Below are positions 1 to 8,942 of a stretch of 64,000 bases of DNA, one piece after another. The notes below the pieces were generated by a model. That model ran no database searches and had not been told where the DNA came from. It worked only from the letters and a program-made list of their open reading frames with translations. The first letter of the stretch is position 1. Each line of letters begins with the position of its first letter. A program made the translations under genes and the position numbers. The stretch lies in the NCBI GenBank assembly GCA_049965715.1, contig JBMFWA010000005.1, positions 23,817 to 87,816 on the forward strand. The letters are read 5' to 3'. Source of the DNA: JAKAFX01 sp049965715. GTDB taxonomy: Archaea > Thermoplasmatota > Thermoplasmata > Thermoplasmatales > Thermoplasmataceae.

Positions 1-60
1 TAAGGAAAGAAGGACCTGCATGAAGCTCCCTGAGAGAGCTGGGAGAGGAGATCTCATTTG
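1..60 (+). mobile_element. TnpB/IS605-type 3' end (right-end hairpin), cut by window edge
   Basis: A CTCCC stem (26-30), a 10-nt loop and a GGGAG stem (41-45) followed by AGGAG closely match the end of the TnpB relic at 43424-43451. In one frame it reads SSLRELGEEI, the counterpart of SSLRKLGEEV in that relic, but an in-frame TGA lies just before it. In IS200/IS605 elements the tnpB 3' end overlaps the guide-RNA scaffold, so this may be a solo end or the tail of an element left of the window. Only about 20 nt are visible upstream, so completeness cannot be judged. Confidence 0.5.
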
Positions 61-149
61 GAATCTATGAAACCAGGCTGCAGATTTTGGCATTGATAAC
101 TTTCAAATCATAAAAACTTGCATTCATAAAAAACTGGGGTACCGTATTG

Positions 150-578
150 TTACTCACTGCCCTCGATCCTTTCTGACCTCCATTGTTCGGAATCTTTAAA
201 AATATCCTTTTTCCATATCGGGACTTCACTTTTTATTCTGTCAATTATGTATCTGTTTCCCTCGAACGCTTCTGACCTGTGTTCAGATGAGGCGATCACA
301 ACGACAGATGTTTCACCCACATTCACCCGGCCCATTCTGTGTATCACTATTGCGTCATTCAACCTGTATTTATCAATCGAATCGGAAAGGATTCTTTCCA
401 TCTGTTTCAGCGCCATGGACTCGTGGACCTCATAATACAGTGCCAGCAGATCTTTTCCGTCCTCTATTGGTCTCACAACACCGGAGAAAGTAACAATGGC
501 TCCTGAAACCGATCTCTCAAGCTTCTTCAGCCATTCGTAGAGCAGTATCTGATCCTTCACGATTATGGCTGTCTTCAT
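150..578 (-). CDS. moaE: Molybdopterin synthase catalytic subunit MoaE
   Basis: MoaE makes the large subunit of molybdopterin synthase, which transfers sulfur from thiocarboxylated MoaD to precursor Z during molybdenum/tungsten cofactor synthesis in the cytosol. The 142-residue product is full length for the family. Visible hallmarks are GAIVTFSGVVRP near residues 26-37, the YYEVHESMA segment, HRMGRVNVGE around 80-89, the SSEHRSEAF loop, and the C-terminal EVPIWKKDIF, whose lysine pair holds the catalytic Lys. The gene is alone on the minus strand and faces away from the ABC ATPase gene at 646; no other moa gene is in the window. The C-terminus is acidic and a few residues shorter than many bacterial homologues. 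Confidence 0.93.
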   Translation of the reverse strand: MKTAIIVKDQILLYEWLKKLERSVSGAIVTFSGVVRPIEDGKDLLALYYEVHESMALKQMERILSDSIDKYRLNDAIVIHRMGRVNVGETSVVVIASSEHRSEAFEGNRYIIDRIKSEVPIWKKDIFKDSEQWRSERIEGSE

Positions 579-645
579 CTTAAGTTCCCGGCATTCTGTG
601 CCATCAGAACACCAGACATGTTATTTTAAAGAAATATAATAAGTA

Positions 646-1437
646 ATGGCAGAATCCCGGAAAGGGTGGTCACTTGGAACAACGATTGAGGTCGTGGACC
701 TCGAATTTACATATGAAAATGGCTTCAGGGTTTTTGCCGACATAAACCTTCAGGCAGAAAGTGGCAAGTTCGTTGCCCTGGTTGGACCATCCGGTGTAGG
801 AAAGTCCACACTTCTGAGGCTCATTGGAGGTTTTCTCAAATCAACGGGAGGTGAAGTTAGGCTTCAGGGAAGGAGAATTGCCCGACCCACTCCCAAGGTT
901 GTCATAGTTCACCAGTCCATAGTCACCTTTCCATGGATGACCGCTCTGGAAAACGTGATGATCTCGCTGAAACCGAAACGGCTCAGCAAGGATGAATCTA
1001 TAGAGATAGCAAAAAATGCACTTGAAACTGTTGGACTTCAGGGTTTCGAGGACCTTTATCCCAAGGAGATGAGTGGTGGTATGCGACAGAGAGTGGCTGT
1101 TGCCCGCGCTCTGGCAGCCAATCCACTTGTGCTTTTGATGGATGAGCCCTTCGCACACCTTGATGAGCTGACCGCGGAGGGTCTCAGGCAGGATATCTAC
1201 AACATTCTGTTCAGCCCTGATACACCGCTTAAATCTGTGATAATGGTCTCTCACAACCTCACAGAGGTGCTGGAACTGGCGGATGTAATATACGTGATAA
1301 ACGGGTCACCTGCCACCGTCGTTGCTAGAGTTGATGTACAGCTCCCAAGACCGAGAAACCCCAGGGATCCGGAGTTTGACAAATACCTTGATCGGCTGTA
1401 CGGACTCCTCACTCCAGGCAAGGTGAAACGGAATTGA
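646..1437 (+). CDS. ABC transporter ATP-binding protein, NitT/TauT (nitrate/sulfonate/taurine) type
   Basis: This is the ATPase of an importer of the nitrate/sulfonate/taurine class. The 263 residues show Walker A GPSGVGKST (47-55), Q-loop Gln90 in VHQSIVTFPW, signature MSGGMRQR (142-149), Walker B LVLLMDEPF (161-169) and the switch histidine in SHNL. It overlaps the permease gene by 4 nt, so the two are translationally coupled. Many archaeal members carry a C-terminal AAA-associated domain; here that domain is absent and a separate gene at 3146-3649 encodes one. No substrate-binding protein is in the window, so the substrate is unknown. An AT-rich stretch at 621-640 probably holds the promoter. 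Confidence 0.92.
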   Translation: MAESRKGWSLGTTIEVVDLEFTYENGFRVFADINLQAESGKFVALVGPSGVGKSTLLRLIGGFLKSTGGEVRLQGRRIARPTPKVVIVHQSIVTFPWMTALENVMISLKPKRLSKDESIEIAKNALETVGLQGFEDLYPKEMSGGMRQRVAVARALAANPLVLLMDEPFAHLDELTAEGLRQDIYNILFSPDTPLKSVIMVSHNLTEVLELADVIYVINGSPATVVARVDVQLPRPRNPRDPEFDKYLDRLYGLLTPGKVKRN

Positions 1438-3059
1438 CAGGGTTCCTGATTCTTGTCCTTGCTGTACTGGCAACAGCGGTCAGGGTACTGGGTTTGATAC
1501 TTCTGTCGATAGTAACCGGGTGGTTCCTCGCATATGAGACGATCAGCAACAAGAAATTTGAGAATATTTTCATAGCGTCAATTGAAGTTTTCGAATCGGT
1601 GCCTGTGATTGCATTCTTTCCCATTGTCCTGATACTTTTCGTGGTCGGCATTGGCGGATCGCTTGGTGTAGAGCTTGCAGTTGATTTTCTCGTTTTCACA
1701 GCTGTGGTCTGGAACATATGGATGGGGGAATATCAGGCATTCAAGACCGTGCCAAGAGAAATGGTCGAGGTTACAGAAAATTTCAGGTTCACGTTCTTCG
1801 AAAGGCTGAGATATCTCTATATCCCTTTCTCTGTGCCCAGAATTGCTGCAAACATATTTCCAAGCGTGGCCGACGGATTCTTCTATATCACTGTCAGTGA
1901 AGTGTTTGTCATTGGGGCTCATACTTTTCAGGTTTTTGGGATAGGGTTGTACCTGAATCGGTTTGTCCTGGCCGGACAGTGGAACCAGGTTACAACAATA
2001 CTGCTGATTCTCGCAGTGGTGATTGTCATAATCGTGGTGCTTATGAGGGAATTCAGCAGGTATGCGGTATCGAAATTTACCATTGACACTGACATGCCCA
2101 TCGTCAGGAGAGGAAGACTGAATATTCGTGAATCTCTCAGAAGTTCTGCTGTTGCAAGTGTCAACCCTCTCAACAAACTTGCAAAATATAACAGGGTCCG
2201 CAGGGTGAGCAGGAGAATTCAGCAGGATACCTATTATGAGGAAAGGAATGAAAAAAAACATGGATATATCCTGGGAATTATCGGCTTACTCATACTGGCC
2301 CTCCTGGTTTATGGTATTTACAGAATAGTGTCAGGCGTTTCCTTTTCAGAATGGGTTTATCTTTTCTCCATTACTCCGAGACTCCTATTTGACCTGCTTC
2401 TGGACTATGCCAGGGTAGCAGTCATAGTCGCTGTTTCCTTCGTCTTTTCTATTTTTGTTGGATATTATCTTGCTGTTAACAGGAAAGCCGAAGCAGCGGG
2501 AATACCGTTGATTGAAAGCATCAGTGCGTATCCTGTACCGACTTATTTTCCATTTATATTCCTTGCGGCTTCACCATTTGTGCTTTCCGTTTTCGGTGGC
2601 CTTTCAAATGAGGTGTTTGTGCTGTTCCTTGGTTTTATGAGCACTTTCTATTACGTTTTTTACAGCTTCTGGATGGGTGTCAAGGCCATGCCGTCAGAAT
2701 ACACTGAGCTGATGAAAAATCTCAATCTGACATTCTTTCAGAAGATGAAACTGATCATAATGCCATCCACATTTCCTTACCTGATCAGTGGAATCTCTTC
2801 CACCATAAACAGTGCCTGGGGTGGCCTCATGATTGGGGAATTCTGGCCATCGATTATTGGTGATAAAACACTGAGCGTATCAAACGGGCTTATGAAGGTC
2901 ATAGACGTTGCAACGAACACTGGAAACATTGACGTTGCAGCATGGGGATCGTTTCTGTTTGGAATAATAGTAGCGGTCTATTCCATTCTCTTCACCAGGC
3001 GTATGATGGATCTTGCAAGAACAAAATATGTTGCTGAAGAGGGAATATACGCTGCGTGA
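1434..3059 (+). CDS. ABC transporter permease with two fused MetI-type domains
   Basis: The 541-residue membrane protein contains two consecutive binding-protein-dependent permease domains. The first has an EAA-like loop around residues 96-125 (EYQAFKTVPREMVEVTENF) and the second around 420-445 (KAMPSEYTELMKNLNLTFF). Each is flanked by hydrophobic helices, with a charged cytoplasmic linker at about 215-275. One polypeptide therefore supplies both halves of the channel that pairs with the upstream ATPase. The start is TTG at 1434, inside the end of the ATPase gene; no better in-frame start is close. Substrate unknown. Confidence 0.9.
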   Translation: MTGFLILVLAVLATAVRVLGLILLSIVTGWFLAYETISNKKFENIFIASIEVFESVPVIAFFPIVLILFVVGIGGSLGVELAVDFLVFTAVVWNIWMGEYQAFKTVPREMVEVTENFRFTFFERLRYLYIPFSVPRIAANIFPSVADGFFYITVSEVFVIGAHTFQVFGIGLYLNRFVLAGQWNQVTTILLILAVVIVIIVVLMREFSRYAVSKFTIDTDMPIVRRGRLNIRESLRSSAVASVNPLNKLAKYNRVRRVSRRIQQDTYYEERNEKKHGYILGIIGLLILALLVYGIYRIVSGVSFSEWVYLFSITPRLLFDLLLDYARVAVIVAVSFVFSIFVGYYLAVNRKAEAAGIPLIESISAYPVPTYFPFIFLAASPFVLSVFGGLSNEVFVLFLGFMSTFYYVFYSFWMGVKAMPSEYTELMKNLNLTFFQKMKLIIMPSTFPYLISGISSTINSAWGGLMIGEFWPSIIGDKTLSVSNGLMKVIDVATNTGNIDVAAWGSFLFGIIVAVYSILFTRRMMDLARTKYVAEEGIYAA

Positions 3060-3145
3060 TAATGACTGTTCATGCAGCCTCAACAATCTCAAAAACGCAT
3101 AAACCGCTTATTCAGCCATTCTTCATCCGGCTCGTGGAAACGGGA

Positions 3146-3649
3146 TCAGGATGGCGAGGATACTTTCATTACCTCAAACCCTTCATCAGTCTTTTTAAGA
3201 AGACCGGAATAGAGTCCCCATTCTATGAGTGTTATCTCCAAATCTCTGTTACCAGATGGCGTATTGTATGTCTGTATGCCATTTTCCTCCAGACTCGTCG
3301 ATAGATCCTCCACCTTAAAACTGCCTAGTTTCAGGGCAGAATAGAATGGTTCAACATTGTCCAGGGAGTTTGCAAGTATCACCCTTCTCTTCTTTGGACT
3401 TGATCCGATATATTCCTTGCCCTTCTGAGTTATCGAAATATCGCCATCTGTAACATTGACAAACCCGAGTGTTGATGCTGTATAAACTATGGGTAACAGA
3501 TCATCGAGATCAACTTCCATTTCCTTTTCCAGCTCAAACAGATCAGTCTTGTCTTTGAATATAAAATTCAATACATACAGAAGACCTACAAGATCTGCTA
3601 TTCTGGCATTGGGTTCAATACTTTCCATCTTCTTATTTATGTATTGCAT
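3146..3649 (-). CDS. Stand-alone AAA-associated C-terminal domain protein (AAA_assoc_C type)
   Basis: The 167 residues resemble the domain normally fused to the C-terminus of archaeal nitrate/sulfonate-type ABC ATPases (AAA_assoc_C). Features seen are ARIADLVGLLYVLNF near residues 15-29, a helix then VDLDDLLPIVYTASTLGF near 46-63, a short wing (GDISITQKGKEYI) and a C-terminal LIEWGLYSGLL. The pattern suggests a winged-helix module. It is convergent with the transporter genes whose ATPase lacks this domain, so it is probably a detached regulatory or sensor part of that system. Domain assignment is by remembered family pattern; the role is inferred. Confidence 0.7.
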   Translation of the reverse strand: MQYINKKMESIEPNARIADLVGLLYVLNFIFKDKTDLFELEKEMEVDLDDLLPIVYTASTLGFVNVTDGDISITQKGKEYIGSSPKKRRVILANSLDNVEPFYSALKLGSFKVEDLSTSLEENGIQTYNTPSGNRDLEITLIEWGLYSGLLKKTDEGFEVMKVSSPS

Positions 3650-3772
3650 TCTTTTTATTTAGACTTTCTTACACATCCATGCTCACATTGGAACATTAGC
3701 GCGTGAATATGTTGAATTCCAGAAATAATCTTCCGGAGATTGAACTAAAAACTATTCTATGATAGAGCCCTC

Positions 3773-5302
3773 ATGGGTCTGATGATCGAGATAGATGGAA
3801 ATTCACTGGCTGTTGAGTCCGTATTGAAGGTCGCAATGAATTTTGAGGAAGTAAGAATCTCCCCCACGGCACTGCCCGTTATTGAGAAGTCCAGACGGGT
3901 CGTGGAAAATGCACTTGCCTCCGGTAAAGGGGTGTATGGTGTGAACACCGGTTTTGGAAGTCTCCTCAACGTGAGAATAGATGAAAAGGAGGCCGTGGCG
4001 CTTCAGGAGAATCTCATCAGAAGTCACTCAGCAGGGATCGGTGATCCATTGAGCGAGGAGTTTGTGAGGGCGATAATGCTTGTGAGAGCCAATAGCCTCA
4101 TAAGGGGATTTTCAGGAGTGAGGAAGGAGCTGGTAGACAAGATTGTTGAATCACTCAACAAGAGATTCTACCCTTACGTGCCTGAATATGGGTCAGTTGG
4201 AGCAAGCGGCGATCTGGCCCCCCTTGCACATATTGCACTTGCTCTAATGGGTGAGGGTTATTGCATATCTGAAGGTAGAAAAACAATGTCCTCTGAGGAA
4301 CTTGCAAAGAATCATATGGCTCCCCTCCGTCTTAAGGAAAAAGAGGGTGTTTCCTTCATAAACGGAACCTCCGCAATCGCAGGAATACTTTCCGTTGAGA
4401 TTGCAAAATCCTATAATATATTGGAAAATGCCATGGCATCTGCGTCCATATCGATGGAGGCACTGAGGGGCACCATTCTTGCATTTGATCCTGTTGCTGT
4501 TGCAGCGAGAAAACAGAAGGGTCAGTCAACTGTCGCTTCGATTATCCGGAAACTCCTCGAGGGGAGCAGAAACATAGAAAAGTCATCGCTGGAAAAGGTT
4601 CAGGATGCATACTCCCTCAGGTGCATCCCCCAGGTCTATGGAGCTGTGCTGGATACTTTGAATTACGCAGCTGGAGTTCTTACTGATGAGATCAATTCCA
4701 CCACGGACAATCCGCTTGTTTGTGATGACAGGATAATTTCCACAGGAAATTTCCACGGGGAGCCTGTTGCGTTCATTGCCGATTTCCTGGCCATTGCACT
4801 TACTGATCTGGGGAACATGATAGAAAGGAGGATTGCAAGACTGACAGACAGCAGTCTGAGCGGCCTTCCTGCCTTCCTGACGAGGAATTCGGGCCTTAAT
4901 TCCGGTCTCATGATCGTTCAGTATACGGCTGCAGCACTTTGCAATATCAACAAGGTGCTGGCACATCCAGCATCCAGCGATTCTATTCCAACCTCTGCAA
5001 ACCAGGAGGATCACGTCAGCATGGGCATGAATTCTGCCCTCAAACTTTCAAAAGTCGTTGAGAACCTCGAGAGAATTGTGGCCATGGAATATCTCGTTGC
5101 AAATCAGGGGTTATATTTCATTGATCAGGAGGTATCTCCCTTCGTGGAATCGATCGTTTCCGAACTCAGGAATGTTGTCAGTGAATTCAGAACTGACAGA
5201 TCGCCCAATCCGGATGTGGAAAATATCATCAACCTTATGAGATCGCCTGAATTTAGGAATAAACTTAAGAATTGGGGATCATATCTGGTTCCCTGGCTTT
5301 GA
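3773..5302 (+). CDS. hutH: Histidine ammonia-lyase
   Basis: HutH deaminates histidine to urocanate and ammonia. The 509-residue product has the MIO cofactor triad Ala144-Ser145-Gly146 in GSVGASGDLAPLAH, the YGVNTGFG segment at 55-62, FINGTSA, and the C-terminal QEDHVSMG region, all typical of the family. Two starts are possible: ATG 3773, which lies about 25 nt after a TATA-like element (3744-3756) and fits leaderless transcription, or ATG 3782, which gives the usual MIEIDG start. No other hut gene is in the window. The thrS start follows after 11 nt, so the two genes are probably cotranscribed. Confidence 0.93.
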   Translation: MGLMIEIDGNSLAVESVLKVAMNFEEVRISPTALPVIEKSRRVVENALASGKGVYGVNTGFGSLLNVRIDEKEAVALQENLIRSHSAGIGDPLSEEFVRAIMLVRANSLIRGFSGVRKELVDKIVESLNKRFYPYVPEYGSVGASGDLAPLAHIALALMGEGYCISEGRKTMSSEELAKNHMAPLRLKEKEGVSFINGTSAIAGILSVEIAKSYNILENAMASASISMEALRGTILAFDPVAVAARKQKGQSTVASIIRKLLEGSRNIEKSSLEKVQDAYSLRCIPQVYGAVLDTLNYAAGVLTDEINSTTDNPLVCDDRIISTGNFHGEPVAFIADFLAIALTDLGNMIERRIARLTDSSLSGLPAFLTRNSGLNSGLMIVQYTAAALCNINKVLAHPASSDSIPTSANQEDHVSMGMNSALKLSKVVENLERIVAMEYLVANQGLYFIDQEVSPFVESIVSELRNVVSEFRTDRSPNPDVENIINLMRSPEFRNKLKNWGSYLVPWL

Positions 5303-5313
5303 GGTAATTGATA

Positions 5314-7332
5314 ATGGTAAAAGAAGAAAATTTAATAATTGCAGCGAAAGGAAAATCCCTGCTGGAATCAGTACCAGAAAAGATCAGGCCTAGAGTGGTT
5401 GCTGCGGAAGTGGATGGAAAAGTCGTCGATCTTTCAACAGTCGCCTCTGATGGCCCCATCCGGTTCAAACCCGTATACATCGACTCGCCTCATGGTCTTG
5501 AGATATTGAGACATTCTGCGGCTCATCTTCTGGCACAGGCCGTGACTGAACTTTATCCCAGTGCCAGACCGAATGCCGGTCCTCCGACGGAAGACGGATT
5601 TTATTACGATATACAGATGGAACCGATCAGTTCCGATGAACTGGCTGCCATTGAGAAGAGAATGCTGGAGATTGTGAAGAGAGATCTGCCCATAGAGAGG
5701 CTTGTACTTCCCAGGAAGGAACTCGAAGAACTTTTCGGCGGGAATATTTTTAAGCTGGACAAGATCAGATCCAAGGTCGCAGAGGATGGAAGCTCAACCG
5801 CATACAGGCAGGGCGGGTTCGTCGACTTCTGTACAGGCCCCCATGTTCCGTCCACCGGTTATATCAAGGCCATAAAGCTTCTTTCAACCGCGAGCACGCA
5901 CTATCTGGGTGACGAAAACAGGGAGAAGATGGTGAGGATTTACGGAACTGCTTTTCCAGACGAGAAGTCTCTGAAAAACTACCTGAACATGAGAGAGGAG
6001 GCTCTTAAGAGAGATCACAGAAAGATCGGCCAGGAAATGGATCTATTTGTGTTCAATTCCGAGAGAGGCCCCGGTTTTCCATTCTACACCCCCAATGGAC
6101 AGATCATCAGGAACGAACTGATCTCCTTCATGAGAAGAATAAACGAGAAATACGGCTGGGTTGAGGTATGGACTCCACATATCTACAAAGATACGATATG
6201 GAAGCAGTCCGGCCATTATGCAAAATACAAAGCCAATATGTATACCTTCACTCTTCCCGACGGAGACAGTTATGGAGTAAAACCCATGAACTGCCCCGGC
6301 CACATCACCATTTTCGAACGCAGTCTCTACAGTTACAGAGATCTTCCTGTAAGGTACTTCGAGGCTGGAACCGTCTACAGGTATGAGAAATCCGGCGAGG
6401 TTGGAGGACTGACCAGACCGAGGGCGTTTACCATAGACGATGGTCATGGCTTCATGCGAATCGACCAGATAGTTGGAGAGATTGAGCAGGTACTTGCAAT
6501 GGTCAAGGAAGTTTTCCAGACCGTGTTTTCGAATCCGGTTATCACCTATGATCTGAGCGTTATCGACAAGGAAAATTACCAGAACTACCTCATATCATAT
6601 GTGTGCAGGGATTGCGGCACTGTCACGGACATGAGGAAAGCCGCATCAGACAGTGATCTTGTCTGCCCGAATTGCGGTTCAAAGTCGCTGGACCCTGATT
6701 TTTCAAGATGGGATCAGGCAACGGATGCATTGAGGGAGGCACTGAAGAGGAATGGAATATCCTATGAGGAATTCCCCGGAGAGGCAGCATTCTACGGACC
6801 GAAGATTGATGTTCATGTGAAGGACGCCATCGGGAGAAACTGGCAGCTTTCAACTATCCAGATCGATTTCTTTATGCCTGCAAATTTCGGACTGAACTAT
6901 ATCAACAGTTCAGGAAAGAAGGAGACCCCGGTTATGCTTCACAGGGCGATATATGGCAGCTACGAAAGGTTCATGGTTATACTTCTTGAAAGTTATGCTG
7001 GAAAACTTCCCACCTGGCTCGCGCCGCTCCAGTGCTACATTGTACCGGTGACCGAGGAATTTTCAGACTATGCGTATACTGTGAGGGATAAACTTCAGGC
7101 GTATGGGGTAAGGACGCAGGTTGACAATTCATCAGAAACCCTGAGCAAGAAGGTCAGGTCGATAAGACCGAAACGTCCAGCTTATGTAGTCGTGGTGGGC
7201 AAAAACGAGGTTGACGGGAAGACCGTATCCGTCAGGAACAGGGCAGATAAGCAGAAGGAGTTTAACCTCGATGAATTTGTCAGTCTTATCAGGGAAGAAA
7301 TCTCGGAGAAAAAAATATCCCAGATATTCTAG
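5314..7332 (+). CDS. thrS: Threonyl-tRNA synthetase, bacterial type, with an inserted zinc ribbon
   Basis: ThrRS charges tRNA-Thr. Residues 1-60 form the TGS-like domain; the second N-terminal domain carries the bacterial-type editing site His67, His71, Cys173 and His177. The class II core shows MNCPGH, motif 2 around RYFEAGTVYRYE, and motif 3 near MLHRAIYGSYERF, then an anticodon-binding domain. ATG 5314 is chosen over an in-frame TTG at 5308 because GAGGT at 5301-5305 is well placed for it. Between motifs 2 and 3 lies a Cys4 element (Cys431, Cys434, Cys451, Cys454) where ordinary ThrRS has a short loop. Most archaea use a different editing domain, so the gene was probably acquired from bacteria. 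Confidence 0.95.
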   Translation: MVKEENLIIAAKGKSLLESVPEKIRPRVVAAEVDGKVVDLSTVASDGPIRFKPVYIDSPHGLEILRHSAAHLLAQAVTELYPSARPNAGPPTEDGFYYDIQMEPISSDELAAIEKRMLEIVKRDLPIERLVLPRKELEELFGGNIFKLDKIRSKVAEDGSSTAYRQGGFVDFCTGPHVPSTGYIKAIKLLSTASTHYLGDENREKMVRIYGTAFPDEKSLKNYLNMREEALKRDHRKIGQEMDLFVFNSERGPGFPFYTPNGQIIRNELISFMRRINEKYGWVEVWTPHIYKDTIWKQSGHYAKYKANMYTFTLPDGDSYGVKPMNCPGHITIFERSLYSYRDLPVRYFEAGTVYRYEKSGEVGGLTRPRAFTIDDGHGFMRIDQIVGEIEQVLAMVKEVFQTVFSNPVITYDLSVIDKENYQNYLISYVCRDCGTVTDMRKAASDSDLVCPNCGSKSLDPDFSRWDQATDALREALKRNGISYEEFPGEAAFYGPKIDVHVKDAIGRNWQLSTIQIDFFMPANFGLNYINSSGKKETPVMLHRAIYGSYERFMVILLESYAGKLPTWLAPLQCYIVPVTEEFSDYAYTVRDKLQAYGVRTQVDNSSETLSKKVRSIRPKRPAYVVVVGKNEVDGKTVSVRNRADKQKEFNLDEFVSLIREEISEKKISQIF

Positions 7333-7403
7333 GGCGGAAGATTCTCATGCCCGGAAACATTTATACTGCTTTCAGCATTTGAAGATACTGTGAAGTGTTT
7401 GAC

Positions 7404-7742
7404 ATGACTGAATGTGTGATGTATAACATGATTCTTGGAAATTATCATCCTTCAACAATATGTGTTGAGATGTCCAAGCTTGAGGATTCACTCACTGCTC
7501 TCTCTGAGATAATAGATTCGGAGTATATTGAGGATGAGATGCAGGAATTTATAGAAAAGTATGCACGAACTGAAGAGATCATGCCGGAAGACAAAACCGT
7601 GGGTTTCATTGTGGTTCACAGAGAGAAGAAAAACTTCGCAATCTCAATAAACAAGAACGATGATAAACTCGCAGAGAGGCTGAGAACCATTGCTCAGAAA
7701 TTTGCGTCCAGGGGTTACAGGGTGGAAATTGATATAGCCTGA
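7404..7742 (+). CDS. Small protein of unknown function
   Basis: About 112 residues, acidic in the N-terminal half (EDSLTALSEIIDSEYIEDEMQEF) and basic towards the end, ending in a beta-like VEIDIA. No catalytic motif or membrane segment was recognised. A TATA-like element at 7359-7366 would give a transcript starting near 7387; ATG 7404 has a weak GAAGTG before it, while an in-frame GTG at 7395 would add three residues. It lies between thrS and tatA on the same strand. The coding-like composition and own promoter argue that it is real. Confidence 0.65.
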   Translation: MTECVMYNMILGNYHPSTICVEMSKLEDSLTALSEIIDSEYIEDEMQEFIEKYARTEEIMPEDKTVGFIVVHREKKNFAISINKNDDKLAERLRTIAQKFASRGYRVEIDIA

Positions 7743-7781
7743 CAGGAAAAAATGAATAATTTATACCAGTGGCTTTAAAAT

Positions 7782-7795
7782 AAATATATAAATAA
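7782..7795 (+). promoter_or_regulatory. TATA box of the tatAC operon
   Basis: A run of A/T with TATATAAATA is centred about 28 nt before the tatA ATG at 7816. No Shine-Dalgarno sequence precedes that ATG, so the transcript is probably leaderless. Confidence 0.6.
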
Positions 7796-7815
7796 GGATT
7801 TGCTATAGTAACAGT

Positions 7816-8109
7816 ATGTTTGATTCTCCTGTCGACTGGATTATTATAATTGCCATAGTGCTCATCCTATTCGGAGGGGCGAAGAAGATACCTGAGTTTG
7901 CGAGAAGTCTTGGAAAGGCCTCTGGAGAATTCAATAGGGGAAAGCTTGAGATTGAGAGAGAACTGAAAAGCTCGTTTGCAACCACAACCGCATCTTCCTC
8001 CGGCCAGAGTTCAAATCTGCATGAGGCGGCAAAGAACCTCGGAATAGACACCGCAAATAAAACTGACGATGATCTCAGGAGAGAGATGTCTGAGAAACTA
8101 AAGAATTAA
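7816..8109 (+). CDS. tatA: Sec-independent protein translocase subunit TatA
   Basis: TatA forms the protein-conducting part of the twin-arginine pathway, which exports folded cofactor proteins. The 97 residues start with a hydrophobic helix (about 7-20, WIIIIAIVLILFGG), then the family hinge and amphipathic helix GAKKIPEFARSLGKASGEF, followed by a Ser/Thr-rich tail. This is the standard TatA/E layout. tatC begins 2 nt after its stop, forming a minimal tatAC operon, enough for an archaeal Tat system. Confidence 0.93.
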   Translation: MFDSPVDWIIIIAIVLILFGGAKKIPEFARSLGKASGEFNRGKLEIERELKSSFATTTASSSGQSSNLHEAAKNLGIDTANKTDDDLRREMSEKLKN

Positions 8110-8111
8110 AG

Positions 8112-8942
8112 ATGGCCGATCCTGGTTTTTTTAACTCTGATTTTATAAAGCACATAGAGGAGCTCAGATACAGAGTTATCAGGATAATCTATTTTGTAGG
8201 ATTTTTCTTCATTATATTTTTTATGTTCAGAATCGACTACTTCACCATCATGGGCAGTCGTGTTCCCCTTCTTTATCCGGACCCATACCAGAACCTCGGA
8301 TCGCAGTTCCTTCATGCCATTGAAGTCCATGTGCTGCCAAGCGGGACCAGCATCATAATCATAAAGCCCACAGACGGCGTGGTTGCTGACATGTACAGCT
8401 GTATATTTCTGGCGCTTCTTTTCTCAACTCCGGCCATAGCTTACCATCTTTGGAAATTCATTTCTCCCGGTCTCAAAAAGACTGAGGCCGAAACAATCAA
8501 GTCCATTGTGGTTCCCGCCACGCTCCTGTTTCTTGCAGGGTCCTTTGTGGGACTCTGGTACATTGCCCCTGAACTGTTCAGGATATTCAATTCATTTGAC
8601 GTTGGATTGGGGGCAATAAGCAGCGTGAGTGTTCTCTCCTTTATTTCATTCATTTTCATATATATCCTAGCGTTCGGAGTCTCCTTCGAGGTGCCGGTCT
8701 TCATGGTAGGACTTACAAAATTCGGCCTTGTTGAATCCGGATTCTGGGAGAAGAACTGGCGCTATGCCGTTGTTGCATCCTTTGTATTCGGGATGATTTT
8801 CTCGCCTGGCGTTACGGGGTTCACCATGGTGGTCATTGCACTGCCCATGATTGCACTTTACTTCGCAGGGATATTTTTTGCCAGGAGGGTGGAATCACGG
8901 AACGTTGAGGCTTCCGAAAGCACTGTCTCTGAAAGTCTCTAG
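8112..8942 (+). CDS. tatC: Sec-independent protein translocase subunit TatC
   Basis: TatC recognises twin-arginine signal peptides in the membrane. The 276-residue product has the N-terminal HIEELRYRVIR motif, six hydrophobic segments, and the ARPAIAYHLWKFISPGL-like stretch after the second segment (here TPAIAYHLWKFISPGL). The conserved FGVSFEVPVF motif is present near residue 190. Its 3' end overlaps the convergent crotonase gene by 48 nt. The acidic tail after the last helix is cytoplasmic by prediction. Confidence 0.93.
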   Translation: MADPGFFNSDFIKHIEELRYRVIRIIYFVGFFFIIFFMFRIDYFTIMGSRVPLLYPDPYQNLGSQFLHAIEVHVLPSGTSIIIIKPTDGVVADMYSCIFLALLFSTPAIAYHLWKFISPGLKKTEAETIKSIVVPATLLFLAGSFVGLWYIAPELFRIFNSFDVGLGAISSVSVLSFISFIFIYILAFGVSFEVPVFMVGLTKFGLVESGFWEKNWRYAVVASFVFGMIFSPGVTGFTMVVIALPMIALYFAGIFFARRVESRNVEASESTVSESL

